This document shows, in pieces, positions 9,577 through 18,056 of a stretch of 64,000 nt of DNA. The notes under the pieces are model-generated. The model was given only the letters and a program-made list of their open reading frames with translations, was not told where the DNA came from and made no database searches. Both the position numbers and the translations under genes were made by a program. The stretch's first letter is position 1. Every line of letters starts with the position of its first letter. Source of the stretch: Comamonadaceae bacterium. Lineage in GTDB: Bacteria > Pseudomonadota > Gammaproteobacteria > Burkholderiales > Burkholderiaceae_C. The DNA lies in contig CANGNS010000001.1 of assembly GCA_947455465.1 (NCBI GenBank), forward strand, positions 236,422 to 300,421, in the 5' to 3' direction.

Positions 9577-10392
9577 TTAGCGGCCCTCAAACTGCGCTTT
9601 GCGCTTTTCAATAAAGGCCTGCATGCCCTCTTTTTGGTCGCGTGTGGCAAACAGCAGCTGGTTGGCCTTGCGCTCGAGCATCAACGCAGTCTCGAGCGAA
9701 GCGTCAACACCAGCGAGCACCACTTCTTTGATCTGCATCGCCGCCAGGGGCGGCATGGCGGCAATCTGGCGCGCCATCTTGAGCGCCTCGTCCAGCAATT
9801 GCGCGTCGGGGAAGACCTGGCTGACCAGGCCCATGGCGCAGGCCTCTTGGGCGCTGACGGCTTTGCCGGTGAGCAGCATGCGCATGGCGTTGAATTTGCC
9901 CACCGCGCGCACCAGACGTTGGGTGCCGCCAATGCCCGGCATGATGCCGATGCGGATCTCGGGCTGCGAAAAGCTGGCGCCCTCGCCGGCCAAAATAATG
10001 TCGCAGTGCATGGCCAGCTCGGCCCCGCCCCCAAAAGCGTAGCCGCAGACCGCCGCAATAATGGGCTTGGGGCAGCGCTCGATAGGCGCCCACACCCGCT
10101 CGGTATGCCGGCGCATGATCTCGATCGGGCCCGCGCCTTCTAAGGTCTTGATGTCGCCGCCAGCGGCAAAGACTTTGTCCCCGCCAGTGAGCACAATAGC
10201 GCGCACCGCCTCGTTGGCGCTCAGGTCGGTAAAGGCCTGCGAGAGCGCGGCCTGCAAAGACAGGCTTAGCGCATTGGCCGCCTCGGGCCGGTTCAGACGC
10301 ACCAGGGCGACACCGTCATCTAGGATCTGCACCAGCACTTGCGTGCCAGGTTCAGCCGCGCCAGGGGCCACAAGGGGGTTTTCAATCGACAT
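9577..10392 (-). CDS. enoyl-CoA hydratase/isomerase family protein
   Basis: This crotonase-fold protein of 271 residues has the oxyanion-hole segments FAAGGDIKTLEG and CGYAFGGGAELAMHCD, followed by QPEIRIGIMPGIGGTQRLVR, which supplies the acidic residues expected for hydration of 2-enoyl-CoA. The C-terminus EGMQAFIEKRKAQFEGR is typical of FadB1/PaaF-like hydratases. I chose the ATG at 10392; a long in-frame upstream extension runs into the opposite SDR gene and is not credible. It is divergent from the SDR at 10501, with a putative operator between them. A role in steroid side-chain or ring degradation is inferred from location only. Confidence 0.85.
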   Translation of the reverse strand: MSIENPLVAPGAAEPGTQVLVQILDDGVALVRLNRPEAANALSLSLQAALSQAFTDLSANEAVRAIVLTGGDKVFAAGGDIKTLEGAGPIEIMRRHTERVWAPIERCPKPIIAAVCGYAFGGGAELAMHCDIILAGEGASFSQPEIRIGIMPGIGGTQRLVRAVGKFNAMRMLLTGKAVSAQEACAMGLVSQVFPDAQLLDEALKMARQIAAMPPLAAMQIKEVVLAGVDASLETALMLERKANQLLFATRDQKEGMQAFIEKRKAQFEGR

Positions 10393-10446
10393 GGGCAGTT
10401 CCCGCAAATGCAATGGGGTGCATGGTGGTTTTTCGGGGGCGCCGTT

Positions 10447-10466
10447 ACATCGTCCTTTTGGACGTA
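10447..10466. promoter_or_regulatory. putative operator, site 2 (ECH/SDR divergent promoter)
   Basis: It reads ACATCGTCC-TTTT-GGACGTA and contains a perfect inverted repeat CGTCC-N4-GGACG. It lies about 35 bp upstream of the SDR start at 10501 and about 55 bp upstream of the divergent hydratase start. It is the most symmetrical of four related sites (see 1390, 33291 and 34984), and the symmetry suggests a dimeric repressor. No regulator gene lies next to it. Confidence 0.55.
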
Positions 10467-10500
10467 TTGGCCAGCGCCCGGCTCGCGTAGATTCTCCCCC

Positions 10501-11274
10501 ATGACACAAGCGCCCGCATTTGCACAGCACGTGGTCCTGGTGACCGGTGGCACCAAGGGCATTGGGCGCGCCATTGCCGAGGGCTTTTTGCAGGAAGGCG
10601 CCCAGGTCGTGGTGTGCGCCCGCACCCCGGTGGCGCATATGCCCCAAGCTGGTGAACGCCGGGCCGAATTCATAGCCTGCGATGTGCGCGAGGCCGACGC
10701 GCTGCGCGCCCTGGTGGCCGACATCGTGGCGCGCCACGGGCGCCTCGATGTGCTGATCCACAACGCCGGTGGCAGCCCGCCGGTCCAAGCGGCCACCGTC
10801 TCACCCCGCTTTCACGAAGGCGTGATCCGTCTGAACCTGAGCGCGGCCATGCACGCAGCGCAGGCGGCCAATGCGGTCATGCAAACCCAGGAGCGTGGCG
10901 GCGTCATTGTTTTTATCGGCAGCGTCAGCGGCTTGCGACCCTCGCCCGGCAGCGCGGTCTACGGCGCGGCCAAGGCAGCGGTGATCAGCCTGGCCAGCTC
11001 GCTGGCCGTGGAGTGGGCCCCCAAGGTACGGGTGCTGGCAGTCAGCCCCGGCTTGGTGCGCACCGAGCAATCGCACATCCACTATGGCGATGAAAAAGGC
11101 ATTGCGGCAGTGAGCGCCACCATTCCGCTGGGCCGCATGGCGGACCCGGCCGATGTCGCGCAAGCCTGCCTGTACGCGGCCTCCTCCCGCGCCAGTTATT
11201 TGAGCGGCACCAATATTTTGTTGCACGGCGGCGGCGAGCGGCCGGCCTTTCTCGATGCAGCCCAAGGACCTTGA
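10501..11274 (+). CDS. short-chain dehydrogenase/reductase
   Basis: This classical SDR has 257 residues, with cofactor motif TGGTKGIG, HNAG in the NNAG position, catalytic Ser in FIGSVSG and YGAAK. The substrate loop and C-terminus do not match a named steroid enzyme I can recall with confidence. It opens the operon that continues with chsH2, so it may oxidise a 3-hydroxyacyl-CoA or a ring hydroxyl of a side-chain or HIP intermediate. This is inference. The ATG at 10501 follows the putative operator by about 35 bp. Confidence 0.85.
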   Translation: MTQAPAFAQHVVLVTGGTKGIGRAIAEGFLQEGAQVVVCARTPVAHMPQAGERRAEFIACDVREADALRALVADIVARHGRLDVLIHNAGGSPPVQAATVSPRFHEGVIRLNLSAAMHAAQAANAVMQTQERGGVIVFIGSVSGLRPSPGSAVYGAAKAAVISLASSLAVEWAPKVRVLAVSPGLVRTEQSHIHYGDEKGIAAVSATIPLGRMADPADVAQACLYAASSRASYLSGTNILLHGGGERPAFLDAAQGP

Positions 11275-11303
11275 CACCATGAACCAGAAGCAGGAGTACG
11301 CGC

Positions 11304-12254
11304 GTGGCTGAACCTTCATGGATGGACAGCGCCCGCGCGCTGGTCGGAAAAGAATACGGGCGTGTTTATGCCTGGGACAAAGTCAACGCGCCCATGATCC
11401 GCCAATGGTGCGAAATCATGGGGGTCGACGCGGCGCCATACCTGGTCGAGGGTGCCGTCCATGCGCCCGAGGCCATGCTGCAAGTGTGGTGCATGGAGGG
11501 CTTTACGCTCAACAACTACCCGCCTGGCTCCACCACCGAGAACCCCTACGAAGTCCTCAAACTGATGGAGGCCCAGGGCCTGGCCTCGGTGGTCGCTGTC
11601 AATTCCGAGCTCCAATTTAGCCGCGCCGTGCGCGAGGGCGAACGCCTGTACTACACCACGCGTTTGGACACCATCAGCCCCGAGAAAACCACCGCGCTGG
11701 GCACTGGCTACTTTGTTACTTTGGTAATGCGCTATTTCTCGGAAATCGCCAGCGGCGACGAAGAGGTCGGCCAACTGTTGTTCCGCGTTTTTAAATTCAA
11801 GCCTGCGCAGGCTGCAGCGCCTAGCGCGCCGGCCAGCGCACCAGCCAAGCCCAAGCGCCCGGCGCCCGGCATCAGCGACGACACCCGGTTTTTCTGGGAA
11901 GGCGCGCGCGCGGGCCAGTTGCGTATTCAGCGCTGCACAGCCTGCGGCACCCTGCGCCACCCACCCGGCCCGGTTTGCCCGCAGTGCCACTCGTTTGAGT
12001 GGGACGCCGTCACCGCCAGCGGGCGGGGGACGGTGTATTCCTTTGTGGTCATGCATTACCCCGAGGTGCCGCCTTTTGAGCACCCCAACCCGATTGCGCT
12101 GATCGAACTCGAAGAAGGCACGCGCCTGATCACCCAACTGGTCGGCGTAGCCCCAGGCGATGTGCGCATCGGCCAAAAAGTACAGGTGGAATTTCACACC
12201 TATGACGGCGACCTGGTGCTGCCGCAATTTCGGCCCGTGCCGGACGCCCGCTAA
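11304..12254 (+). CDS. chsH2: MaoC-DUF35 fusion, ChsH2-like hydratase subunit / aldolase partner
   Basis: This 316-residue two-domain protein corresponds to actinobacterial ChsH2. The N-terminal half (to about 170) is a MaoC-like hot-dog domain that pairs with ChsH1 to hydrate the steroid C17 side-chain enoyl-CoA. After an Ala/Pro linker comes a DUF35 domain: a zinc ribbon with Cys 211, 214, 225 and 228, then an OB fold. In characterised systems the DUF35 part docks with the Ltp2 aldolase to cleave the hydrated product. The start is GTG at 11304 with CAGGAG upstream; an ATG at 11319 is an alternative. The adjoining genes are an ACAD, chsH1 and ltp2. Confidence 0.85.
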   Translation: MAEPSWMDSARALVGKEYGRVYAWDKVNAPMIRQWCEIMGVDAAPYLVEGAVHAPEAMLQVWCMEGFTLNNYPPGSTTENPYEVLKLMEAQGLASVVAVNSELQFSRAVREGERLYYTTRLDTISPEKTTALGTGYFVTLVMRYFSEIASGDEEVGQLLFRVFKFKPAQAAAPSAPASAPAKPKRPAPGISDDTRFFWEGARAGQLRIQRCTACGTLRHPPGPVCPQCHSFEWDAVTASGRGTVYSFVVMHYPEVPPFEHPNPIALIELEEGTRLITQLVGVAPGDVRIGQKVQVEFHTYDGDLVLPQFRPVPDAR

Positions 12255-12281
12255 GCCCCTCTGCCCCCACCAAGCCATCCC

Positions 12282-13439
12282 ATGAACTTTGAACTGACAG
12301 ACGACCAAAAAGCCTTTGCCGACATGGCCGCAGGCCTGTTTGCCGATTACTGCAGCGACGATCAACTGCGCGCGCATGACAGCGGCCAAGCACCCTTTAT
12401 GCAGGACTTGTGGAAGCAGTGCCTTGCTGCGGGCCTGCATACCGTCTTGGTGCCAGAGCAACGCAGTGGCCTTGGCCTGGGGTTGACCGAGCTGATGGGC
12501 ATTCTGGAACAACAAGGCCACGCTTTGGCCCATGTGCCCTTGTGGGAACAACAAGTAGGCCTGGCCGCGCTCGCGCATTTTGGCGTTGCCGCACCGGACG
12601 GACTGTGGCAGGCCTTGATGCAGGACGGCAGCCCGCTGGCGCTGTCCTTGGCGGCACTGTCTGACAGCCGAGGCGCTGCCCTGCAGGTGCACAAAATAGA
12701 TACGGGATGGCGCTTGCGCGGCCACGCCCCGGCGGTGAATCTGGGCCAAAGCGCACGCTTTGCGCTGCTGGCTGGCGCGCTTGACGGCCAGATGCGACTG
12801 CTCATGGTGGACCTGGACGCCGCCGGCGTGGCCCGCACTACGGGCCGCAGCCAGCACCACCTGGAGGTGGCCGACCTGGACTTTCACGACTGCCCCCTGG
12901 CTGCCTGGCAGGTGCTGCCCCAAGCCGCCCTGCCCTGGGTGAACGAGCGCGCCGCAGCCTGCCTGGCAGCCCTGCAACTGGGCGTCACCCAAGCGCATTT
13001 GCGCCGCACCGTGGACTACGTCAGCGAGCGCCAGCAATTTGGCCGGGCCATTGGCAGCTTTCAATTGGTCAGCGGCCAAATGGCCGATGGCTACATCGCC
13101 TTAGAGGCGCTGCGCAGTGCGCTGTGGCAACTGGTGTACCGCCTCGATGCCGGTCTGGGCGCCGCGCCGCAAGCCTTGGCCACCCGCGTGCTGGCCAACG
13201 ATGCCGGCCACTTTGCCGGCCATATGGCCCAGCATGTCCACGGGGGTATTGGCGTGGACCTGACCTACCCTATCCACCGCTTTTTGTACTGGAGCCGCGC
13301 TTTGGGCGCCGCTTTAGGCGGCAGCGAGCACCCGTTGGCCGCTTTGGGCGACTGGCTGGCCAGCCACGACGCGCTGGGCTGGAAATACGACGCGCCCGAA
13401 GATGGCGCAGCACAGGAGGCCGTGCATGCAAGTGTTTGA
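12282..13439 (+). CDS. acyl-CoA dehydrogenase, non-canonical subunit of a steroid ACAD pair
   Basis: This ACAD-fold protein has 385 residues. The N-terminal (DDQKAFADMAAGLF) and C-terminal helical domains (ERQQFGRAIGSFQ) are clear. However, the C-terminus lacks the GGTxEIQ segment that closes the FAD site in ordinary ACADs, and the middle domain is degenerate. In Mycobacterium, steroid ACADs such as ChsE1-ChsE2 are alpha2-beta2 heterotetramers in which the two subunits share FAD sites. This gene probably encodes the incomplete subunit, with the product of 15042-16223 as its partner. It overlaps chsH1 by 14 bp. The likely substrate is a steroid-CoA with a three-carbon side chain. Confidence 0.8.
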   Translation: MNFELTDDQKAFADMAAGLFADYCSDDQLRAHDSGQAPFMQDLWKQCLAAGLHTVLVPEQRSGLGLGLTELMGILEQQGHALAHVPLWEQQVGLAALAHFGVAAPDGLWQALMQDGSPLALSLAALSDSRGAALQVHKIDTGWRLRGHAPAVNLGQSARFALLAGALDGQMRLLMVDLDAAGVARTTGRSQHHLEVADLDFHDCPLAAWQVLPQAALPWVNERAAACLAALQLGVTQAHLRRTVDYVSERQQFGRAIGSFQLVSGQMADGYIALEALRSALWQLVYRLDAGLGAAPQALATRVLANDAGHFAGHMAQHVHGGIGVDLTYPIHRFLYWSRALGAALGGSEHPLAALGDWLASHDALGWKYDAPEDGAAQEAVHASV

Positions 13440-13830
13440 TGCCATTGAAGTAGGCCAGGCCATGGAGGCCCTGGACGTGCCGATCACGGCAGCCCTGATC
13501 ACCGGCGGTGCTATTGCCACGCGCGACTATTTTCCTGGCCATATTGATCTGGAAGCTGCGCGCGCGCTGGGCTCGCAGGCCGTGTTCATGAACATCCTGA
13601 CCACCAACGGGCTGGTGCAGCGCTTTGTGCAAGACTGGAGCGGCCCGCAAAGCCGCTTGTGCGACCTCAAAATCAAACTGGGCGCACCCAACTACCCCGG
13701 TGACACCATGCGCTTTAGCGGCAGCGTGACCGACAAGCGTGCACAAGACCGCACGGTGGAAGTCAGCTTCAAAGGCGCCAACGCCATGGGCAGCCACGTC
13801 ACCGGCACGGTGCGGGTCCGCTTTCCCTAA
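13426..13830 (+). CDS. chsH1: MaoC-like hydratase subunit ChsH1
   Basis: This small hot-dog protein of 134 residues matches Mycobacterium ChsH1 closely as I recall it: TRDYFPGHID (catalytic Asp34/His39 pair), then FMNILTTNGLVQRFVQDW and a C-terminal MGSHVTGTVRV strand. ChsH1 forms a heteromer with the MaoC half of ChsH2 and adds water to the alpha-beta unsaturated side-chain CoA ester. I chose the ATG at 13426, preceded by a strong AGGAGG; the longer reading from 13402 lies within the preceding gene. Start and stop are tightly packed with the neighbouring genes of the igr-like block. Confidence 0.88.
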   Translation: MQVFDAIEVGQAMEALDVPITAALITGGAIATRDYFPGHIDLEAARALGSQAVFMNILTTNGLVQRFVQDWSGPQSRLCDLKIKLGAPNYPGDTMRFSGSVTDKRAQDRTVEVSFKGANAMGSHVTGTVRVRFP

Positions 13831-13851
13831 ACGCGCCAGGACCACAACGCC

Positions 13852-15030
13852 ATGAGCGAACTATCCATTTCCGGGCGCGCCGCCATTGTCGGCTTAGGCG
13901 CCACCGAATTTTCCAAAAACTCTGGACGCACCGAGGTGCGGCTGGCCATGGAGGCCACGCTGCAAGCCCTCAATGACGCAGGCATAGACCCCGCCGAGGT
14001 AGACGGCTTTTCCTCCTACTCGGTGGACAAAGTGCCCGAGTACGAAATCGCCCGCCTACTGGGCGCCAAAAACGTGCGCTTTTTTTCGCAAGTACCGCAC
14101 GGCGGCGGCGCTGCCTGCGGCCCGGTGCTGCATGCCGCCATGGCGGTGGCCACCGGCATTGCCCGCACCGTGGTGGTCTACCGCGCCATGAATGAGCGCA
14201 GCTGGTACCGCTTTGGCAATGGCAACTATGGGTTTGGCTCCTCCCCGCTGTTTGAAAACGTCAACTACGGCTGGTATATGCCCTATGGCTTTCACACGCC
14301 GGCGGCCTGGGTGGGCATGTTTGCCCGCCGCTATATGCACACCTACGGCGCCACCAGCGAAGACTTTGGCCGCGTAGCCGTAGCCGCGCGCGACTTTGCA
14401 GCGACCAACCCGGCGGCGTTTTTCCACCAAAAACCCATCACCCTGGCAGAGCACCAGGCCTCGCGCTGGATTTGCGAGCCCCTGCATTTGCTCGACTGTT
14501 GCCAAGAGTCGGACGGCGCCGTGGCCATGGTCATCACCTCGGTCGAGCGTGCGCGTGACATGAAAACCCGCCCTGTCATCATCAAAGGCGCAGCCCAAGG
14601 CAGCAGTGACGGCCAGCAAATCATGACCTCGTATTACCGCGATGACATTACCGGCCTGCCCGAAATGGGTCTGGTGGCGCGCCAGCTCTGGGAGCAAAGC
14701 GGTCTCACGCCCCAAGACATTCAAACGGCGGTGATTTACGACCACTTCACACCTTTTGTGCTGCCCCAGCTCGAAGAATTCGGCTTTGCCGAGCGTGGCG
14801 CAGCCAAGGACTTTGTACGCGCCGGCCACCACGCGCGCGGCGGGCGTCTGCCAATCAATACCCACGGCGGCCAATTGGGCGAGGCCTATATCCACGGCAT
14901 GAACGGCATTGCCGAGGCCGTGCGCCAGGTGCGTGGCAGCGCCGTCAACCAAGTAGACCAGGTGCGCAATGTACTGGTCACCGCCGGGACCGGCGTGCCC
15001 ACCAGCGGACTGATTTTGGGCCAAGAATAA
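13852..15030 (+). CDS. ltp2: thiolase-fold steroid side-chain aldolase, Ltp2-like
   Basis: This 392-residue thiolase-superfamily protein lacks the usual nucleophilic Cys motif and is therefore not a true thiolase. Ltp2 proteins catalyse retro-aldol release of propionyl-CoA from the hydrated C17 side chain, leaving the 17-ketosteroid, in complex with the DUF35 domain of ChsH2. Tyr296 (VIYDHF) and Tyr346 (GEAYIHG) fall where the catalytic tyrosines 294 and 344 of Thermomonospora Ltp2 are reported. The NTHGGQLGEAYIHGMNG stretch is typical of the SCP-x thiolase group. It lies directly after chsH1 and before the second ACAD of the block. Confidence 0.87.
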   Translation: MSELSISGRAAIVGLGATEFSKNSGRTEVRLAMEATLQALNDAGIDPAEVDGFSSYSVDKVPEYEIARLLGAKNVRFFSQVPHGGGAACGPVLHAAMAVATGIARTVVVYRAMNERSWYRFGNGNYGFGSSPLFENVNYGWYMPYGFHTPAAWVGMFARRYMHTYGATSEDFGRVAVAARDFAATNPAAFFHQKPITLAEHQASRWICEPLHLLDCCQESDGAVAMVITSVERARDMKTRPVIIKGAAQGSSDGQQIMTSYYRDDITGLPEMGLVARQLWEQSGLTPQDIQTAVIYDHFTPFVLPQLEEFGFAERGAAKDFVRAGHHARGGRLPINTHGGQLGEAYIHGMNGIAEAVRQVRGSAVNQVDQVRNVLVTAGTGVPTSGLILGQE

Positions 15031-15041
15031 GAGTAACCCCC

Positions 15042-16223
15042 ATGTTTATCGACCTGAGCCCCGAACAACACGCCCTGCGCTTGCGCGTGCGCGACTATTT
15101 CAATGCCTTGATGACGCCCGCGCTGCGCTTAGCTTTGCGCGGCGCCGAAGGTGGCCCCCTGTACCGCCAAACCGTGCGCCAGATGGGCCAAGACGGCTGG
15201 CTGGCCGTGGGCTGGCCCAAGCAGCACGGCGGCCAGGGCTTGAGTGCCACCGAGCAGCTGATATTTTTCGAAGAAGCCAATATCGCCGGTGCGCCCCTGC
15301 CTTTCGTGACGATCAGCACCGTCGGCCCGGCGCTGATGGAGTCAGGCACCGAGGCGCAAAAAGCGCGCTTCTTGCCCGGCATCGCCTCGGGCGACATCAT
15401 TTTTTCAATTGGTTATTCCGAGCCGCAAGCGGGCTCCGACCTGGCCGCGCTCTCCACGCACGCGCGCCTGGAGGGCGACTTGCAAAGCGGGCATTTTGTG
15501 GTCAATGGCAACAAGCTGTGGACTTCGGGCGTGGAGTCGGCAGACCATATCTGGCTGGCTGCGCGCACCAGCCAGGACTTGGCGCGGCACAAAGGCATTT
15601 CGATTTTGATCGTGGACACCGGAACCCCCGGTTTTTCGCACACGCTGATTCCTACGGTGGGCAATTTCACCTCGGCCACCTACTACGACAATGTGCAAGT
15701 CCCGGCCGACCGCCTGGTGGGCGACCTGCACGGCGGCTGGAAGCTGATTACCGCGCAGCTCAACCACGAGCGCCTGGGCCTGGGTTCCTGGTCCGACAAG
15801 GTGTTTGGCCCCTACAAGCGGGTGCTCGATTGGGCCAAGGCGCGCGACGAAAACGGCCACCGCGCCATCGACCTGCCCTGGGTGCGCCGCCTGTTGGCCG
15901 ATTGCTACACCCGCATGGAGGCCATGCGCCTGATTAACTTTCGCATCGCCGCAGACCTGGAAAAAGGCAGCATGGACGTGGCCCTGGCCTCGGCCACCAA
16001 GGTGTATGGCTCCGAGAGCGTGATCAAGGTTTTGCGCAACCTCATTGAAATCGTCGGCAACAGCGCGCTGGTGCGCCAAGGCAGCAGTGCCGACTTGCTC
16101 ATGGGTGACCTGGAATACGAGGTACGGGCCGCCACGACCCTGACTTTTGGCGGCGGAACCAATGAAATCCAGCGCGAGCTGATCGCACAATTTGGTCTGC
16201 ACATGCCGCGCGCAGTGCGCTAA
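15042..16223 (+). CDS. acyl-CoA dehydrogenase, canonical subunit of a steroid ACAD pair
   Basis: This ACAD has 393 residues and all the usual sequence features: FSIGYSEPQAGSDLAAL in the middle barrel, LNHERLGLG, and the C-terminal LTFGGGTNEIQRELIAQFGL that completes the FAD/CoA site. It should introduce the C-C double bond into the steroid side-chain CoA ester before ChsH1/ChsH2 hydration. It is the probable partner of the degenerate ACAD at 12282-13439, resembling ChsE2 (FadE29) alongside ChsE1 (FadE28). It begins 11 bp after ltp2. A homomeric role cannot be excluded. Confidence 0.85.
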   Translation: MFIDLSPEQHALRLRVRDYFNALMTPALRLALRGAEGGPLYRQTVRQMGQDGWLAVGWPKQHGGQGLSATEQLIFFEEANIAGAPLPFVTISTVGPALMESGTEAQKARFLPGIASGDIIFSIGYSEPQAGSDLAALSTHARLEGDLQSGHFVVNGNKLWTSGVESADHIWLAARTSQDLARHKGISILIVDTGTPGFSHTLIPTVGNFTSATYYDNVQVPADRLVGDLHGGWKLITAQLNHERLGLGSWSDKVFGPYKRVLDWAKARDENGHRAIDLPWVRRLLADCYTRMEAMRLINFRIAADLEKGSMDVALASATKVYGSESVIKVLRNLIEIVGNSALVRQGSSADLLMGDLEYEVRAATTLTFGGGTNEIQRELIAQFGLHMPRAVR

Positions 16224-16250
16224 GCGCAAATATCAAATACGGGAACGCGC

Positions 16251-18056
16251 ATGAAAAACTGCCCTATCGTGCCCCGCGAAGTCACGCAGGCCAAGCTCGA
16301 CCGCCGCGCCCAGGCCGGCCAGCGCCACCGTGCCTCCCAAACCTACACCTTGGCCGAACGCTTTGAGGAAAGCACCGCGCGCTACGCCGATCGCCCCTGC
16401 CTGTACTACGGCGACACCCGCCTGAGCTACGCCCAAACCAATGCCTGCATTAACCAAGTGGCCCACGCCGGCCACCAGCTGGGCCTGCGCTGCGGCGATG
16501 TGGTGGCGCTGTGCATGGAAAACCGGCCAGGCTTTATGTTTGTTTGGCTAGGCCTGGCCAAGCTGGGCGTGACCGCCGTGTTTCTCAACACCAATGTACG
16601 CGGCAAGTTGCTCGAGCATGGCCTGACCGAAACCGGCGCCAAGCTGGTCGTGGTGGGCGAAGAATGCCTGCCCCAGTTTGCCGCCACCCCGCTGCCCGCC
16701 GACGTGCGCTGCTGGCTCTGGCCCGACGAGGAACGCCCTGCCAGCGCCCAAGAGCGTGCGGTATGTGCTTTGGACTTGCAGGCACTGGCCCTGCAAAGTG
16801 CCAGCAGCAACCCGCCCGCTGATTGGCGTGCCGGTTTGGTGGGCGAAAAGCCTGCCGTGTATATCTTTACCTCGGGCACGACTGGCCTGCCCAAGGCCGC
16901 CATCATCAGCCATGCACGCTGGTTGATTACCGGCGATGTCATGCAAACCACCATGGACGTGCAGCCCAGCGATTGTTTTTATTGCTTTTTACCGCTGTAC
17001 CACGGTGCAGCCTCGCTGTCGGTGGGCGCTACGGCGATTGCCAGCGGCGCCAGCTTGCTGCTGCGACGCAAATTTAGCCGCAGCGAGTTTTGGGCCGATG
17101 TGCGCCGCCACCAAGTCACCATCTGCCAGTACGTGGGCGAGATTGTTCGCTTTTTGCTGACCACGCCAGTGCAAGCTGGCGAGCGCGAACACAGCCTGCG
17201 CAAAATGGTGGGGGCCGGCATGGCCAGCGAGGTGTGGGAGCAGTGGGTGCGCCGCTTTGGCGACTTCGAAATTTACGAGGGTTGGGGCGCCACCGAGGCC
17301 AACACCAACACCATCAACCTGGACAACCGCATGGGCTCCTGCGGGCGCATTCCGTTTTGGGAAAAGTCCAATCTGCGCCTGGTGCGCTACGACGCCGACA
17401 ACCAATGCCATCTGCGCGACGACAAGGGCTTTTTACAGCTGTGCGCGCCTGGTGAAGTGGGCGAAGCCATTGGCATGATTATCAATATGCCCGACGTCGT
17501 GGGCGGCCGCTTTGAAGGCTACACCTCGGCCGCTGCCACCGAGCGCAAGATTTTGCGCAATGTTTTCAAGCCAGGCGACGCCTGGTGGTCCTCGGGCGAC
17601 TTGCTGCGCTATGACGAGGACGGCTATTTTTGGTTCGTCGACCGCATCGGAGACACCTACCGCTGGAAAAGCGAGAACGTCTCCACCACCGAAGTGGCCG
17701 ACGCATTGGGCGATTTCCCCGGCTTGGATGCTATTACGGTGTATGGCGTGCAAGTACCCGGCTGCGAGGGGCGCGCCGGCATGGCTGCCCTGGTGATGCA
17801 AGAGGGTGCACAATTTGACCCGCAAGCCTTTTGGAAAATCGCGCTCGAGCGCCTGCCCGCGTATGCAGCGCCCTATTTTTTACGCATCGCGCCCAGCACC
17901 GATATGACGGGCAACTACAAGCTGCGCAAAGTCAATTTGCAACGCCAGGCCTACGATACACAAACCATCACCGAGCCCCTGTACATGCGCCGAGACGACC
18001 ACAAAACCTATGTCGCCCTGACGGCGATGGACCAACTGCAGGAGGTCGTGTGGTAG
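16251..18056 (+). CDS. FATP-type acyl-CoA synthetase (steroid/bile-acid CoA ligase candidate)
   Basis: This 601-residue AMP-forming ligase is of the fatty-acid-transport-protein/very-long-chain branch (SLC27-like, FadD6/FadD17-like). The P-loop is YIFTSGTTGLPKAA, near residue 205. The branch-specific YEGWGATEANTNTINLDN and DRIGDTYRWKSENVSTTEV segments are clear. Members of this branch include bile-acid and sterol side-chain CoA ligases. In this cluster it probably activates the side-chain carboxylate of the incoming steroid; which chain length is unknown. Its end overlaps the GTG start of the next ACAD. Confidence 0.83.
   Translation: MKNCPIVPREVTQAKLDRRAQAGQRHRASQTYTLAERFEESTARYADRPCLYYGDTRLSYAQTNACINQVAHAGHQLGLRCGDVVALCMENRPGFMFVWLGLAKLGVTAVFLNTNVRGKLLEHGLTETGAKLVVVGEECLPQFAATPLPADVRCWLWPDEERPASAQERAVCALDLQALALQSASSNPPADWRAGLVGEKPAVYIFTSGTTGLPKAAIISHARWLITGDVMQTTMDVQPSDCFYCFLPLYHGAASLSVGATAIASGASLLLRRKFSRSEFWADVRRHQVTICQYVGEIVRFLLTTPVQAGEREHSLRKMVGAGMASEVWEQWVRRFGDFEIYEGWGATEANTNTINLDNRMGSCGRIPFWEKSNLRLVRYDADNQCHLRDDKGFLQLCAPGEVGEAIGMIINMPDVVGGRFEGYTSAAATERKILRNVFKPGDAWWSSGDLLRYDEDGYFWFVDRIGDTYRWKSENVSTTEVADALGDFPGLDAITVYGVQVPGCEGRAGMAALVMQEGAQFDPQAFWKIALERLPAYAAPYFLRIAPSTDMTGNYKLRKVNLQRQAYDTQTITEPLYMRRDDHKTYVALTAMDQLQEVVW

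Noticed and set aside
17831..18049. Upstream extension of the ACAD at 18050
   Set aside because: It overlaps the end of the FATP-type ligase in another frame; AGGAGG and the GTG at 18050 fit better.
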